Positions 32,288 to 45,100 of a stretch of DNA of 64,000 nt are shown one piece after another (the stretch's first letter is position 1; every line of letters begins with the position of its first letter). Position numbers and translations under genes: made by a program. Under the pieces are notes generated by a model. The model was not told where the DNA came from and made no database searches. It saw only the letters and a list, made by a program, of their open reading frames with translations. Source of the DNA: Solanum dulcamara (lineage: Eukaryota > Streptophyta > Magnoliopsida > Solanales > Solanaceae); assembly GCF_947179165.1 (NCBI RefSeq), contig NC_077242.1:31865097-31929096 (forward strand), in the 5' to 3' direction.

Positions 32288-34850
32288 CAATATGTTGGAT
32301 ATGAACCTCCTTCTATTGTAAAATATTTAGAACCTATGACAGGAGATTTATTTACAGCAAGATTTGTTGATTGTCATTTTGATGAATCAGTATACCCAAC
32401 ATTATGGGGGGAGCATAAGCAATTAAAAAAGAAATAGACTAAAATTCATTATGCCTATCTCATTTAGATCCTCGAACAAATCAATATGAGCAAGAGGCTA
32501 AAAAGATAATTTTTTTGCAAAATATTGCAAGTCAACTGCCATATGCATTTACTAATCGTTCAAAGGTTACTAAATCTTATATTCTAGTTGTGAATACTCC
32601 ACTTCGAGTTGATGTCCCAATAGGACAAATTGTTAATGTAAATGATCTAGGCCGCGTTTAAAATGTGGAATGCCAATTTGTTTCAAAGAAAAAAATTCTC
32701 AAAAAAGGAACAAATGAGCAAGATGATCATATTATGAAGGCAATTGCTCAAAAAGAGCTCCTAGACATAACAAATGATAAAATCTAGGAGAAGGTCTAAA
32801 TAACTGAAAATAATACAACAACAACAAAAATAACAACAAGACCAGTATAGTTCCACCATGTGGGATCTGGGGAGGGTAGAGTGTACGCAGACCTAACCCC
32901 CACCTTGAAAGGTAGGGCGGCTGTTTTCGAAAGAACCTCGATTTAAGAGAGAAGAACAAGAGAGGAGAAACAAGGAAAATAAGACATAGGCCAGTAGATC
33001 CAAGCATATCAAAAATAATATAAAAATATGAGAAATGAGAGCGAGAAAGTCAAGGTAGGAAAGACCGGAAAGAAATGAGCATTACTATAGATAAATAGGA
33101 TAACATAATTGAAAATAATGAAAATTAAAAAATCTCAATAAGTTATGTCTCGATGAGAAAAATATGCAATCGAAATAATATTGCGGCTGACAATATTTTT
33201 ACTTATAATGTTGCTTTTGAAATTACACAACAACATAAGAATTTTGAACCAAAATCTGCCAATGAATGCAGATAGAGAAATAAGTGGCCAAAATGGAAGG
33301 ACGTAATTCAAGTGGAATTGGCTTCACTTGAAAAACGTAATTTGGACCAATAGTCCGAACACCTAAAGGTGTCAAGATGTAGGTAACAAGCGGGTTTTTG
33401 TGCGAAAACAAAATGAAAAAGGTGAAGTCGTAAGATATAAAACACGATTTGTGGCACAAGAATTTTTGTAAAGGCCTGACATTAATTATGTGGAGACATA
33501 TTCTCCTATGGTAGATGAAATTATCTTCAGGTATCTAATAAATGTGGCAATTCATTAAAAATATTGAAATGCGTCTAATGGATGTTGTCACAGCCTATTT
33601 ATATGGCTCATTGGACCACAATATTTTTATAAAAATTCTCAAAGCATTCAAAGTGTCTGAAGCATATAAAAGTTCACAAGAAACTTGTTCAATAAAGCTT
33701 TAGAAATCCTTATATGGATTGAAACAATTAGGGTGGACGTGGTACAATTGTCTTAGCCAATTTGCTAAAGGAAGGATACAAATGACCCTTTTTTATATTT
33801 TTATAGAAAGGTATGGATCTAAATTTGTTATAATAGTTATGTATGTGGATGATTTGAACAACATTGACACTCCTAAAGAGCTTTCAAAAGTTGAGTGTTT
33901 ACTAAAAAAAATTTAAAATAGAAGATCTTGGCAAGACAAAATTTTGTCTTGGCCTAAAGATTGCTCCTTTGACAAATGAAATATTTGTCCATCAATCAAC
34001 ATACACTGAAGAGGTTTTAAAATGATTTTACCTGAATAAATCACATAAGTTGAGTTTTCCAATGATTGTGAGAACACTTGACATAAATAAAGATCCATTT
34101 AGACCTCAAGAAAATGATGAAGAGTTTCTTGGTGATGAAACTCCATATCTTAGTGCCATTGGGGCACTAATATATCTTGCTAATAGTACTCGACCATATA
34201 TGTTTTGCAGTAAGTTTATAGGTAAGATTCAGCTTCTCCCACCAAGGAGATATTGGAATGGGGTAAAATATATATTCAGATATCTTCGACGGATCATTGA
34301 CATGAGATTATTTTATTCTAACAAATCTAAGCCATAAATGGTTGGTTATGTATGCAGAATATTTATCTAATCCACATAAAGCTCGATCTCGACAAACTAT
34401 TTATTTACATATGGAGGCACAACTATATTTTAGCGTTCAATGAAGTAAACTTTATCTCTTACTTCTTCAAATCATGCAAAAATAATAATCATCCATGAAG
34501 CAAGCTGGGAATGTGTTTGATTGAGATCAATGACTCAAGATATTAAAGAAATGTGTGGTTTTTCTTTGAACAAAAGGATATTCCAACTACATTGTAGAAG
34601 ACAATGTTGCCTGTGTAGCTCAACTGAAGGGAGGACACATTAAAAGAGATAGGACAAAACACATTTCACTAAAAAAAATCACTCATGATATTGAGAAGAA
34701 ATGTGAAATAGATGTTCAACAAATTCGCTCAATTGATAATTTAGCTGATCTATTCACTAAAGCATTGCCGGCCTCAACATTTGAAAAGCTGATATTCAAG
34801 ATTGAATTGTGTTGTCTTCGAGAAATTAACCGATGTTTGCATCAAGGAGA
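32288..34850 (+). pseudogene. Copia Pol: integrase end, reverse transcriptase, RNase H (decayed)
   Basis: Near 32288 the frame reads QYVGYEPPSIVKYLEPMTGD and LFTARFVDCHFDESVYPTLW, the end of copia integrase. RT similarity at about 33240-33910 includes KTRFVAQEFL, DINYVETYSPMVDE and SLYGLKQ, then IVMYVDDLN with the catalytic YVDD at about 33841-33852. RNase H similarity follows at 34050-34340 (DETPYLSAIGALIYLANSTR) and about 34570-34800, with HIKRDRTKHISL and NLADLFTKALPASTFEKLI. Many stops and frameshifts, plus the LINE insertion, make it non-functional. Confidence 0.85.
32815..33105 (-). mobile_element. 5'-truncated RTE LINE (3' UTR only), with target duplication
   Basis: On the minus strand the insert ends with CTGCGTACACTCTACCCTCC, then CCCCAGATCCCAC and a TTG-rich tail (plus strand 32815-32842). 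This is the same 3' end as the LINE at 841-973. It is flanked by TAACTGAAAATAAT (32801-32814) and TAATTGAAAATAAT (33106-33119), one mismatch in 14, so the insertion of about 291 bp is complete. It interrupts the copia pol region. Confidence 0.8.
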
Positions 34851-35056
34851 GTAAACTACACGCTGCACTCTTTTTTCCTTGGCCTAGGCTTTATCCAAAT
34901 GAGTTTTCCTGGCATGATTTTTAACGAGACAACAAACAACGCGTACTACAAGATATGTGTACTCTTTTGTCCTTCACTAAGATTTTTTCCACAGGATTTT
35001 TTCCTTGTAAGATTTTAATGAGGCATATTATTTATCAATTGTCATCCAAGGAGCAG

Positions 35057-35445
35057 TGTTGTAAATAATTTGGTGGTTAAATGGATGATCATAACTCCTA
35101 AGTTAGTTCCCTCCTTAATTTAGTGGTTAAATGGATGATCATAACTCCTAGGTTAATTCCCTCCTTTATGGGTAGTAATGTTGTTGATAATGTGGTTAAA
35201 TGGATGACCATAACTCCTAGATTAATTTCATCCTTTATCGATAGTAATGTCGTCATTCTCAAGGTTTAATGTCATGTTTACGGCACCCTTTGATATTCCT
35301 CAATGTAATCTCATAAATAGAGGTATTGAGAATGATGTTGATGACATTTGAAAGAAAGAAAGTTATCTTATATTGTTCCTCTTGTCTTATATTCTTCTCC
35401 TCGTATATATCTTGATATCGTTCTTTTGGTCTTGATTTCACAACA
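35057..35445 (+). repeat. Copia 3' LTR
   Basis: It starts TGTTGTAAATAATTTGG right after CATCCAAGGAGCAG (purine-rich tract) and ends GATTTCACAACA, so TG...CA ends are kept. Length is 389 bp. A three-unit repeat occupies 35073-35235. Confidence 0.75.
35073..35235. repeat. Three near-copies of a GTGGTTAAATGGATGA unit in the copia LTR
   Basis: Unit starts are 35073, 35123 and 35192 (spacing 50 and 69 bp). Each runs GTGGTTAAATGGATGA(T/C)CAT, then AACTCCTA and (A/T)TTCCCTCCTTTA-like text. Confidence 0.85.
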
Positions 35446-35494
35446 CCAATTATGTTTTCAAAACAATTAAATCGGCTGAAGCTTAATATATGGA

Positions 35495-35715
35495 AAAAAA
35501 ATTGTTAGGCAGATTAAACCCCGAACCCACACAAATAGAGCAAAATGTTTAACCCACGCTACCACTTAACCATGGCTTTGACTTATGTTGAGGGGGGTTC
35601 GTTACTAAAGAGATAGAAATAAATCAAAAAATTGATCCTACATACATAGTGTAATTTTTTGATCCACAAAGAGGTTCGGATGAACCCCCGAACTCCATGT
35701 AGCTTCGCCCCTACT
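35495..35715. mobile_element. MITE-like fragment with a CGCCCCT end
   Basis: The right end CTTCGCCCCTACTATTGG and the internal GGTTCGGATGAACCCCCGAA palindrome resemble, from memory, a common Solanaceae non-autonomous repeat with AGGGGCGGAGCTA ends. The left end is not defined, so this is a weak call. Confidence 0.35.
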
Positions 35716-36164
35716 ATTGGAGCCAAATAAATGGTAACGGCTGGAGAAAATGTGAAGGTTTTTTTTTGTCATTACTTTGACTCGTTTGATCTTTTCCCCC
35801 CAGTCATTTAAGTTCTGATCTTCTGGACCCTCAAATTGATAACCAAACTTAGAATGTTTATGACTTATAATGAAGTTATAATTGTTAAAACTGGATGGCG
35901 TCTTGAATTAGGTGTTTTGTGCCTTCCTCGCCATGTGTGATGTTGTACTTCTTTCTTTCCTCAAAACTGGATCGTGGCTTTTGAATTACTTGTGAACATT
36001 TTTGATGAAGGAAATTAAGGGAATACATTCTCTCAGATCAGGAGCTGTTTAGATACAGACCTATCTCACCTTTCACTTACTCTTCACTATACATTATTAT
36101 GTGATCAATGGCACAAGAAAACTCTACAGCTGAAATGGAATGACCTAAAGGCAGTAGTTGAATT
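35716..36164. other. 3' flank of the methyltransferase-like gene
   Basis: It includes the presumed 3' UTR on the minus strand. An AATAAT-type element is present near 36090, but no strong AATAAA is seen. Confidence 0.4.
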
Positions 36165-39100
36165 TCAGGCTGCCGCTATCTTCCTGGAATAGACAATGTA
36201 CATGGGGTCTGAGCGCCCAGGGTTAGGAGATATATCCACAGCCTATAGAGAAACAAGGTCAAAAAAAATATCAGCATCAGTTGAAATAAGGCAAAAATTA
36301 TTCAAACCAAAACCAATGAACTTGAGTTTTCTGGAAGGAAAAACTCTAATACTTAAACACAATGTATGCTGACAACCCCCCCCCCCCCCCCCCAAACCAA
36401 ACATTTCATAGTGCCAGCCTTTTGCACTTTAATTAAATATGTTGAGTATCAAAACAATGAAAAGAGAATTGTGACACCCTCTCACCACCCCATAAATGTA
36501 AAAATTCAAAAGATACAAGGGGGAGGCAGATACAATTCTATGGACAAATGACATCATGTAGAGTTCACAGCTAATATAGTGCCACTATCCCAGAAAGAGG
36601 ATTTTAGAGCTTATGGTATGAGGTTATTCAATTACAATTCATCCAAAATTCTCATGCTAGTATCACAATGCTTCCAGACAAACGGGTGTGTTCATTTCCT
36701 AAGGATTAGAAAGATCTAGGTGAGCTTAATAGGAAGCCTATCTCAGTAAGTGGCACAAGGTATTGACATTTCTAGACTAACTTAAGAAATAAGTTTAACC
36801 TTCTCTATCATATGGATTGAGAAGAAATCGCCCCTTTCTAAGGTTAATATGTCGAAGATGAATTCTAAGGTTAATATGTCGAAGATGAAGAACTTTAACA
36901 AATGCTCTAAACAGAGAACCTTGAAATTACCTGTGGAGGTTCAAATCCTCCAGCATAATGGAAATACGACCCAACTATCATAACATGATCAGCATCTCCA
37001 GTTGATGTCCATATCGAGATAGCCTTTGTCCAAAAGCAGCGGTTCGAGAAACTGGTATACAGGCAGAGTCCAAGAAGCGAAGATAGTTTTTAAACCTTGC
37101 AATTCAGAATTAAGGTAACAATGGAAACTACTGATCCAAGCCTAGCTATCTAAGAAAAAAAGGTTGCTGGAACCAAGCCGAAAAACTTTCTGGATTTGTA
37201 TTCGTCTGAGATAATAAAAATTTACACTTTATAGTCATTATTTACCTCATAATTGCAAGTCCACCAGGTTTAAGAACACGAGACATTTCTTTGAAAACAT
37301 CAAGAGGTTTCGTTAAATAATCTACACTAACCTGCAAGGAGAATCAATGTTCATTAGCTTTTAATTATTTTTTTTGCCAGACCTAACATGCAAGTAATGA
37401 TACATTTATGAAAGTGATGCAAACTTAAGATTTGAAGTACATGACGTGATGTTTAGTCATCCTAAGGGTTGTCCATAACTTATCATAGGCTTCCAACATC
37501 AGAGTAAAAATGGTTGTCTCTTGAATCGCATGTAAGGAGAAGCAGAAATGTCACAAATTATTGGAAAGAAAGCCAGCAAATCTATGGAAGAATGTGATTG
37601 GAAAGTATTGTAGTTCAATTGGATAGAGGAACTAATGATAAAGTATGCTTAAATATTGAAGTTATGGATGTCTTCTGTTTCAGTGCAGTTATTGCCTCGC
37701 CTTTTGACAATAAATCTTATTTCTCTTTTACAGCCTCAAGTACTGTGGAGATGCGTTTGGTAGAGGAGAAAGGAACTAGTCCTTGTTCTATAATTGTATA
37801 ACCTATTATGCAGAAATAAAGTAAACTGATGCATGTAATTGAGTGACTGAATCATTGACAATGAGTGCAATTTGTCCCTGACGGACTACTATGGATTCAA
37901 AGCTGGATGTTTCTAGAAAGACCATTGGCCTTTGTGATCCCATTTTGAATTCGAAAAATGTCATCAGTGTATGGGGGGGAAAATCACGTCTGGAAAATGA
38001 ACGAACCGGGGTGTAAAACGTGATAAAATCGAGACAGAAGAAATGCTTGTTACAACCAGGGAATTGGGAGGGACCGGTCCCAGTGCGACCTGGGGTGTTG
38101 ACAACATCTGCTCATATAAAGTTTCCCCGTCATCGTGCTTCCTACAGGACTTTTCCCCACGGAAGGCCAACTTACGGCTGAATTGTCAAGGCCATCCCCC
38201 CCGAAAGGCCACCTTTCCCCACACTTGTGGTGCTATTTCGATCCATTCTTGTAACTCCTTGTTGAATTGTCAAGGCCTATCCACTGAAAAGATGCTACCA
38301 TATTTGGAACTTAACGCGGCAGACTTCAACCGATTTTTTTCTCAACGCGATATCCCTTTGCCAACGAATTTTCTGCAACCGACGGAATCTATGGACATGT
38401 AAGGCCCAGAACATCCTCACGGACGAGGGTGAGGGCGAGGATGAGAAAGAGAACGAGAACGAGAGATCAACCCTCGCCTAAAAACTAACTGGATGAGGAA
38501 ATTAACCTCGGTGACTCTAAAGACAAAGGAGTCTAATCAAGTACCCATGGTTGTGTATTGAGAGAGAGAGCCTCACCTCCACTGTCCCTTACCTGAACTA
38601 ACCAGGGGGACTGTCATAAATAATGGAGCCTACTTGCAAAACAAGCCACGGGGATCAAGCTGAGGCCCTACACCTAAGAGTCAGAGGTAACACTTTGACA
38701 GAAGTTAAAGGTGGGAGCAAACCAGTCCTCGCACAACGAATGCCAAAAGCCTCTCGGGCCTCCCTGACCGGAGTAATCAGAAGTCACTTGGACAGAGTAA
38801 CACTGTGCCAAGTACCTTTTCTAACCGTGCTCTACTCAGATACAGCGATGCTAGCTCTTATAAACGTGCAATGTCGAAGTGAAGGGTAACCAATACCGAC
38901 TCTACGACACATGAACGACGCACTAGTCCTCCAACTTGTCACCCGGGTACTCAAATACGGAGACTGAGGTTGAAAGACACTGTTACCAAGGACCTATTCA
39001 CGAAGGCCCTTGTCTGGTCACCAGGATATCAAGGAGAGGACCAAGTCTTAGACAGAGTAAATGTCGAACTACCCGAAATGATGGGAGAACAGTTGTTCGT

Positions 39101-42100
39101 ACTCAGAAAACGCTGAGTCCAGATGCTGAAGAGTTTAAACTAGACGAACTAAGAGAAAGAGATGAAAGACGCTCACTGGGACTCCTCCTAGCTACGATAA
39201 GGGGAACGGGTTATTCATCACAGTAATTCAAACACCGGTAGTTCCAAGAAACCTTGTGCCTAAAAATGGAGTCAAGACGTCCTCCTCGTAAGCAACTAAA
39301 CAAAATAAAGGGCTCTTCTTTATGAAGAAACGGGGTCCTCCCCTATCTTTCTTCCTTTTGAACCAAACGGTCATTTCCCAGGAATAATTTGTGGTTGATG
39401 TCGCATACTCGGATTTAGTCAAGAACTCGACCCCAAGGAAGAAGGCCATGAGATGAAATGAGTCTTTTGCAACCTGTCAAGGGGTTATCCTTCTAATCCA
39501 AGAGTAATTTTGCCAACCGGTAAATACAGAACATAATTCCGAACAAGGATGGAAGTGGCTGATCTATATGGTTAAGTGTTCTCTCATGCGATTCAGATGA
39601 TCATCCCCCATTGCTCTAAAACGAATATAAGTTTGAATAGGTTTGAGACGGTTGACCCTTACGGTAAAGTATTCTCCTTTAGAAAAAAAGTAGGACACCC
39701 CGACACTCTCAAACAAATTGAGGGGTTTTTCCCCGATTGCTAAGACTGACACAAATTCAAATGCGTCTGGGACAACTCTGGGCAAGGGGTCACCAGATCA
39801 ACAACCAAGACATTGAAAGGCACACTAAGTGTCCATGGGGATATCCCCATCAGTTATTAGGAAACAAATATCACTTTATGAGCACTGATGAGGCTCACCT
39901 CTATTCAATGGCTAGACAGGATCACACGCTCCTGCATGATCAAATAAAATCCCTTTTAATTTTGGCTAACCATTTATAAGAAGTTGTTAATATAGAAACA
40001 AGCAAGGAACCGAAAGATATGGGACGACCAGAAGCACGTCACAAAAAGACTTAGGAAAATAGCTTACGATGACAGGCTACTGATCCTCGATTCTGTAGTA
40101 GGCAAATTCTCGAGGAAGCCAAAAGGTGTATGTTGCACTCTTTCCCTTGGTTAAGGTCTTTTGTCCCGGAGGAGTTTTTTCTGATAAGCTTTTTAACAAG
40201 GCAACAGAGACAGGATGCTTTGTCAAAAGGTATTCATGATGGCTTTATGTGACAAGACGGTCTAAGTGCAACAAAACAAAAGCACCATTATACAAAGTAG
40301 CAATCAATCATCGTCAGCCCCTTAAACAACACAGCAAATTCCACTTCCCGGATACATTGCATTAGGTATCAGTAAAGTAGGGGACTATTTTTATATGGAA
40401 AAAAATCACGTCTAATGAACCTGGTTGTGAGACGTGGTAAAATCAAGACCAAAGAAATGATTGATACAAACCGGGGAAATTGGGAGGGACTGTTCCTAGT
40501 ACGACCTGGGGTGTTGAAATCTGATCATATAAAGTTTCCCCATGACCAGAAATCTCATAAGACCAATCCACGGGGAAGGCCATCTTTAGGCGGACACCCT
40601 CATAATGATTCTTGGGTGGAATTTAACAATCAATCTCGAGTTTTGGGCCAACCTTCCCCCAATCATTCAAGGCGAAGCATCCGAGAATAGGCACGCGCTA
40701 CTAGGTAGCCTTTTCAGTGCTAAGTATGCAGTTGTTTCATATTGACGCGACGGTTCGACTTTTGTGGCCTGTAAAAGAGGACACTTAGAAGAATAGAAGG
40801 CATCAAAAATTTAGGAGAGCGATACACTAGTCTTTTTTACATTATTCCCTTAGAATATCCTTGGGGAAAGGCTCTAAATCTTCCCCTCACTTGTATTCCC
40901 TTTGTCCTTTTAGCATATTGCTATATTGCATTCTTGTATTTAATCCATCACCTTGATCTTTCAGTCTAAAGGAAATGAATTTGTCGACCTTAGTAGACTT
41001 TCCTTTAAACCATGTTTACAAGTTCTATGGTTAATCAAAATGATGGGTTTTCCAGTAAACAATCAAAACTGAGCTATTTCCAAGTTTCAACAGTGATATC
41101 AAAAACTGGATTTTTTTTTCTAAGAAAGAGAAGCTGGCTGTTTTATTTAAATACTTTCATTGTTTTAAGCAAAATAATAATTCTTCATGTTTCTTTTATC
41201 ACGAGAATCAAGTAAAGAAAAACAAAATATTAGAACTCAGACTTTTCTTGTTAACGATGGCACAAATTGCTTTCTGATCCTATGCAGTTTACTTAAGGCC
41301 ACAACTGACCTTTTAGATGTAATCAGACATATTCAAGACCTTACGAGATAAAAAAAGCAATAAAACTTGTGGATTCCAACCATAAATGAAGAGACAGTCC
41401 TCGACATTAAATTAAAAAGACATTTCACTGAAGTGCAGTCAAAGAGCTGTTTCTTTAAAATCAACCAATAAAGCAGACATGGAACATCCAGTTCATATAG
41501 AATAAATCCCAGTAAAGCTAATGATGCAAGAACATAACATTAAAGTACAATGAACAGCATCAATAAGCATGTGTAAGCATGTCCACATAGGATTTAGAAA
41601 AGACGAGCATTTGTTCAATTGCCAGATATGAATGAGAAAAAGATGTACATACCACATTGGTTATAACATCAATGGTATTGTCACCAAATGGGAGCTTAGG
41701 ATTATTGTTCAAGTCTTGAACTACATACTCTGTTAGAACCTGCAGAGACATCAAATAAGTGTGCAAATTCATCTCATCACAATAGTGCTTTATCAAGAAT
41801 GCCTTCCAAGTAAGGTACAAATTTCACAATGAAATATTCAACAAAAAGGCATAAGGAATATATCCCAGTTCGATCTTCTCCCTCTAATTATAAATATGAC
41901 TTTAGCTTGCACCAGTTTTTTTTAAAAGCAGCAGTGAGAGAAAAAGTTCTTAAATTGCCTGTACTCTGTCAAAAGAGTCCTAACGATGGACAGCCATTTC
42001 TGAACTTGATGAGACAAAGCAAAAAAAGATCCCACACCCAAGTGGCCACTTTGGAAAATGATATCTTTGACTACTGTTGACTACAATTGACAGGGCATGG

Positions 42101-45100
42101 AACTCCTCTTTCTACCCCCTAGACCCGACTACTGGGATATGTTGTTGTTGTTGGAACTCGTCTGCCGCTATTTTTTGTTTTTTGTGTGTGTATGTGGATG
42201 TGGGGGTGGTGGTTAAAATTGACATGGCATGTTAATTGAAGAAGAGGAGTGAATTTCCCATCATCCGTAGGACAAGGTAAGATATTCTCATATGGTCGAC
42301 ACAGGTTTTATTGAAATAGAAAATAGCGCATATGAGGCTAAGACTTGAAGGCACTCTTTAGATCTTACTGGATTTCGCTTAAGCTCTTCTTCATTCATAC
42401 CCATTCCAATTATCCTTTCTTGCTTGTACCCAGCAGGGTAATGACTGACCTAGATAAGAAAAAAGAACAGTTTATGATCATGTAAGCATATTCAGGAAAG
42501 GAGAGATTTACATGCAGGAGATACCTTACCCAACTACTGCACATATCAAGTACTGCTACTCCTGGAGTGTTACTAGAAGGCAAGACCTCTGAGTAATATT
42601 TGGTGAGTGCAGCAATAGCTTGATCATCAATATGTGTCACAAAACGTGGCGTTTCATAGAATAATGTATCTGATGATCTGAAAATCAACTCAACCCAAAG
42701 ATGAAATTCAATTTTTCAGCCTCACAGTTCTATGGCTTTGGAGGAGGAGGATAATTTGGAATTATAACACAATTCTGTTTCCTAGTAGTTGATTTTATCT
42801 ATTTTGACCAATATTTGACGACAGAGCGTTGACTATCAAAGAACATCCAAACTTGTGAAAGCACAAACCAGTCAGTACGCGAAAAACTGAAACCAGCAAA
42901 ATGATCAGCGTTATGCAGCATTAGGAATTAGACAAATTTCTCTAAAGTTGTTTTAGTATTGATGATGTGTTTTCCTGATTGAAAGTAATAGAATGACTGG
43001 TACCAAACAACCACTTTCAGACTTTTGTGTTCACAGTTTGTGTTCTTCCCTTAAAAAATGAACAGTAAAGACAGACAAAAGGAAGCAGAAGTTCAATAGA
43101 TTATACTCATCAAACCGCTGGAAATCCTCATCCTTGAAAGGAAATTGTTCTGGCCATTCAACATTCTTCAAAACCTTCAAGAAAAAAAAATGCAATGCAT
43201 GAAAACTCGAATCGAGTAAGACTTGTCATCAATCATAATTAATCTTTTAATGTTGAGACATAAGTTTGACAACGGTGTGTCAGTTGATAGGTTTTGCAAT
43301 AACAAGATCAAGTTGGACAGTGAAATTGAACTTAGATTGCTGATTCCTATTCTAGTAACTTAATACTGACATTAGTTTCTTAATTTTTTTCTTCTTTTTT
43401 TGTTTGATAACCTTGGCGTCTAGGCCAGCTTGTCCGCACCTTGACTAATTTCATTGGGTATCTGCTACCTCCCACCAGTAAGAGGTACCGCATAACTCTA
43501 TCAACTAAAGCTTGTATAGATGGGAAGAGATGACCTAGTTGTGTAAGCAATCGTTCATGGACCTCTTGGAATAGACCTTTATTCACAAAGTTTTTAAGCT
43601 CCTCCTCAACATGTTTGATCCCTTTCCAAGCCTTCTTCTTTGTCATTGATCCATTGGGATTTGAATCTGAGACCGTATGGTTCTCAATCCACTTTATTGC
43701 CTTTTAGATCATACCCTTGGTGCTTCAATTTCTTACTTTTGAGATAGCATAATGTCAATAACACACCTGAACTATCACTTTTTTCCGAGCTTCACACCCC
43801 AATTATCCGTTGTACCATTTTCTTACCTAAACTATCACCATCTATCTATTAGTTGTTCGCTTTTCCTGCTTGAACTATCACCATCTACTCAAGCAGGTGT
43901 GTTATGTATAGATGATGATAATTAAGTTAGGAAAATGGAATAACTGGAAGTTATGGGTGTGAAACTCACAAAAAAAAAATGATAGTGCAGGTATTTTTTT
44001 GACCAGTACCTCTAGATCTTCTAACATGTACATGTAGAGAAATTTCATATGCCCTTCCAAGAATGATTTGTCAAGAAAAATTACTTTATGATGGTAGTGT
44101 TTGTGCCAGTTTGCAGGCACCTAAACTACTTCACTGAGTACCTAGTACCCCTACCACTAGATAAGTACTAAATAACTCTGTCCACCAAAGCTTAGATAGA
44201 TGGGAACAAATCACCTAATATTTTTTTGTCTCTCTTGGGATCAGCAACCCTGGTCTTCAAGGTTTGTGGACACTATTTGTTAAAATTATTAACACCTCTC
44301 TCCACAATCTCATCAAAGCAGACAAATTTCAGCTATTCTACATTATGATGCTCATCAGCCTGTGAGAATGAAATGCATGTTTGTCTTGGGCAAGTATCTT
44401 TCCGAACAAATTACTACCTTAATACATCTCTATTCTTCTTCTGCATAACCCTGAAGCATGGACAAATTGATGCCAAAGACAACAAACATCTTCGAGTTAT
44501 TTCATAAGTTGATGTATACAATTGACATAGTGCATTGAGCTTATCAAGACATCCTAAAAAAACCTACGCTGAATTAAGTTATTGTAGTACGCTGAATCTC
44601 TATCTAGATGCTTTAGGCGTAATCGCCACCTCATTCCCATTGTAATGATTATCGAATGCTTCCACCATTAGCTTCCATTGTCATTTCCTTGTTATTAGTA
44701 ATTATCTCGACTTCTTTGGAACTACTCCTTAACTACTTAAACTGCAGCATTTTAAGCAGATTATTACGAACTTGAGCAATCTATAATTCTAAGTCCAATA
44801 AAGCCCCTTCCTAGAACACCTTATGATTAAAGCAGAAGAAGACTAAAGAGAAATTTATTCCTTCGCACCTGAATAGTTCAAAAATTTCTGTGAGAAACAG
44901 GAATCAAACGGAAAGATTAACCCAAAATGTACGAGAAAACCAAAATCTTAAATGGATTGGAGCTGGAAGATGAAGAAATTACCTGCTCAATTTCACCCTT
45001 CTGTCTTGCAGAAGCCATGAAGGATTTAGCACCGACATTGCCAGCCATGCTTATGAACTGAGACAACAACGATACCCCAATTCCCAATACCACTCTACGA

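Larger units (their letters stand above)
32245..35445 (+). mobile_element. Ty1-copia element remnant with 3' LTR
   Basis: The 5' LTR, gag and most of integrase are missing. What remains is the integrase-RT linker, RT, RNase H, a 3' UTR with near-repeats of a GTACTCTTTT...GATTTTTTCC type, and a 3' LTR at 35057-35445. A LINE 3' fragment is inserted at 32815-33105. The left boundary abuts the Gyp-B-like LTR. Confidence 0.8.

Noticed and set aside
37598..37801. 67-codon plus-strand open frame in intron 5
   Set aside because: It lies inside the intron of the minus-strand gene, has no motif, and its length is not unusual for chance in AT-rich DNA.
38623..39226. Two plus-strand frames (88 and 96 codons) inside the intron insertion, considered as a captured gene
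   Set aside because: There is no recognisable domain. They lie between the direct repeats and are more likely pieces of the unclassified element.
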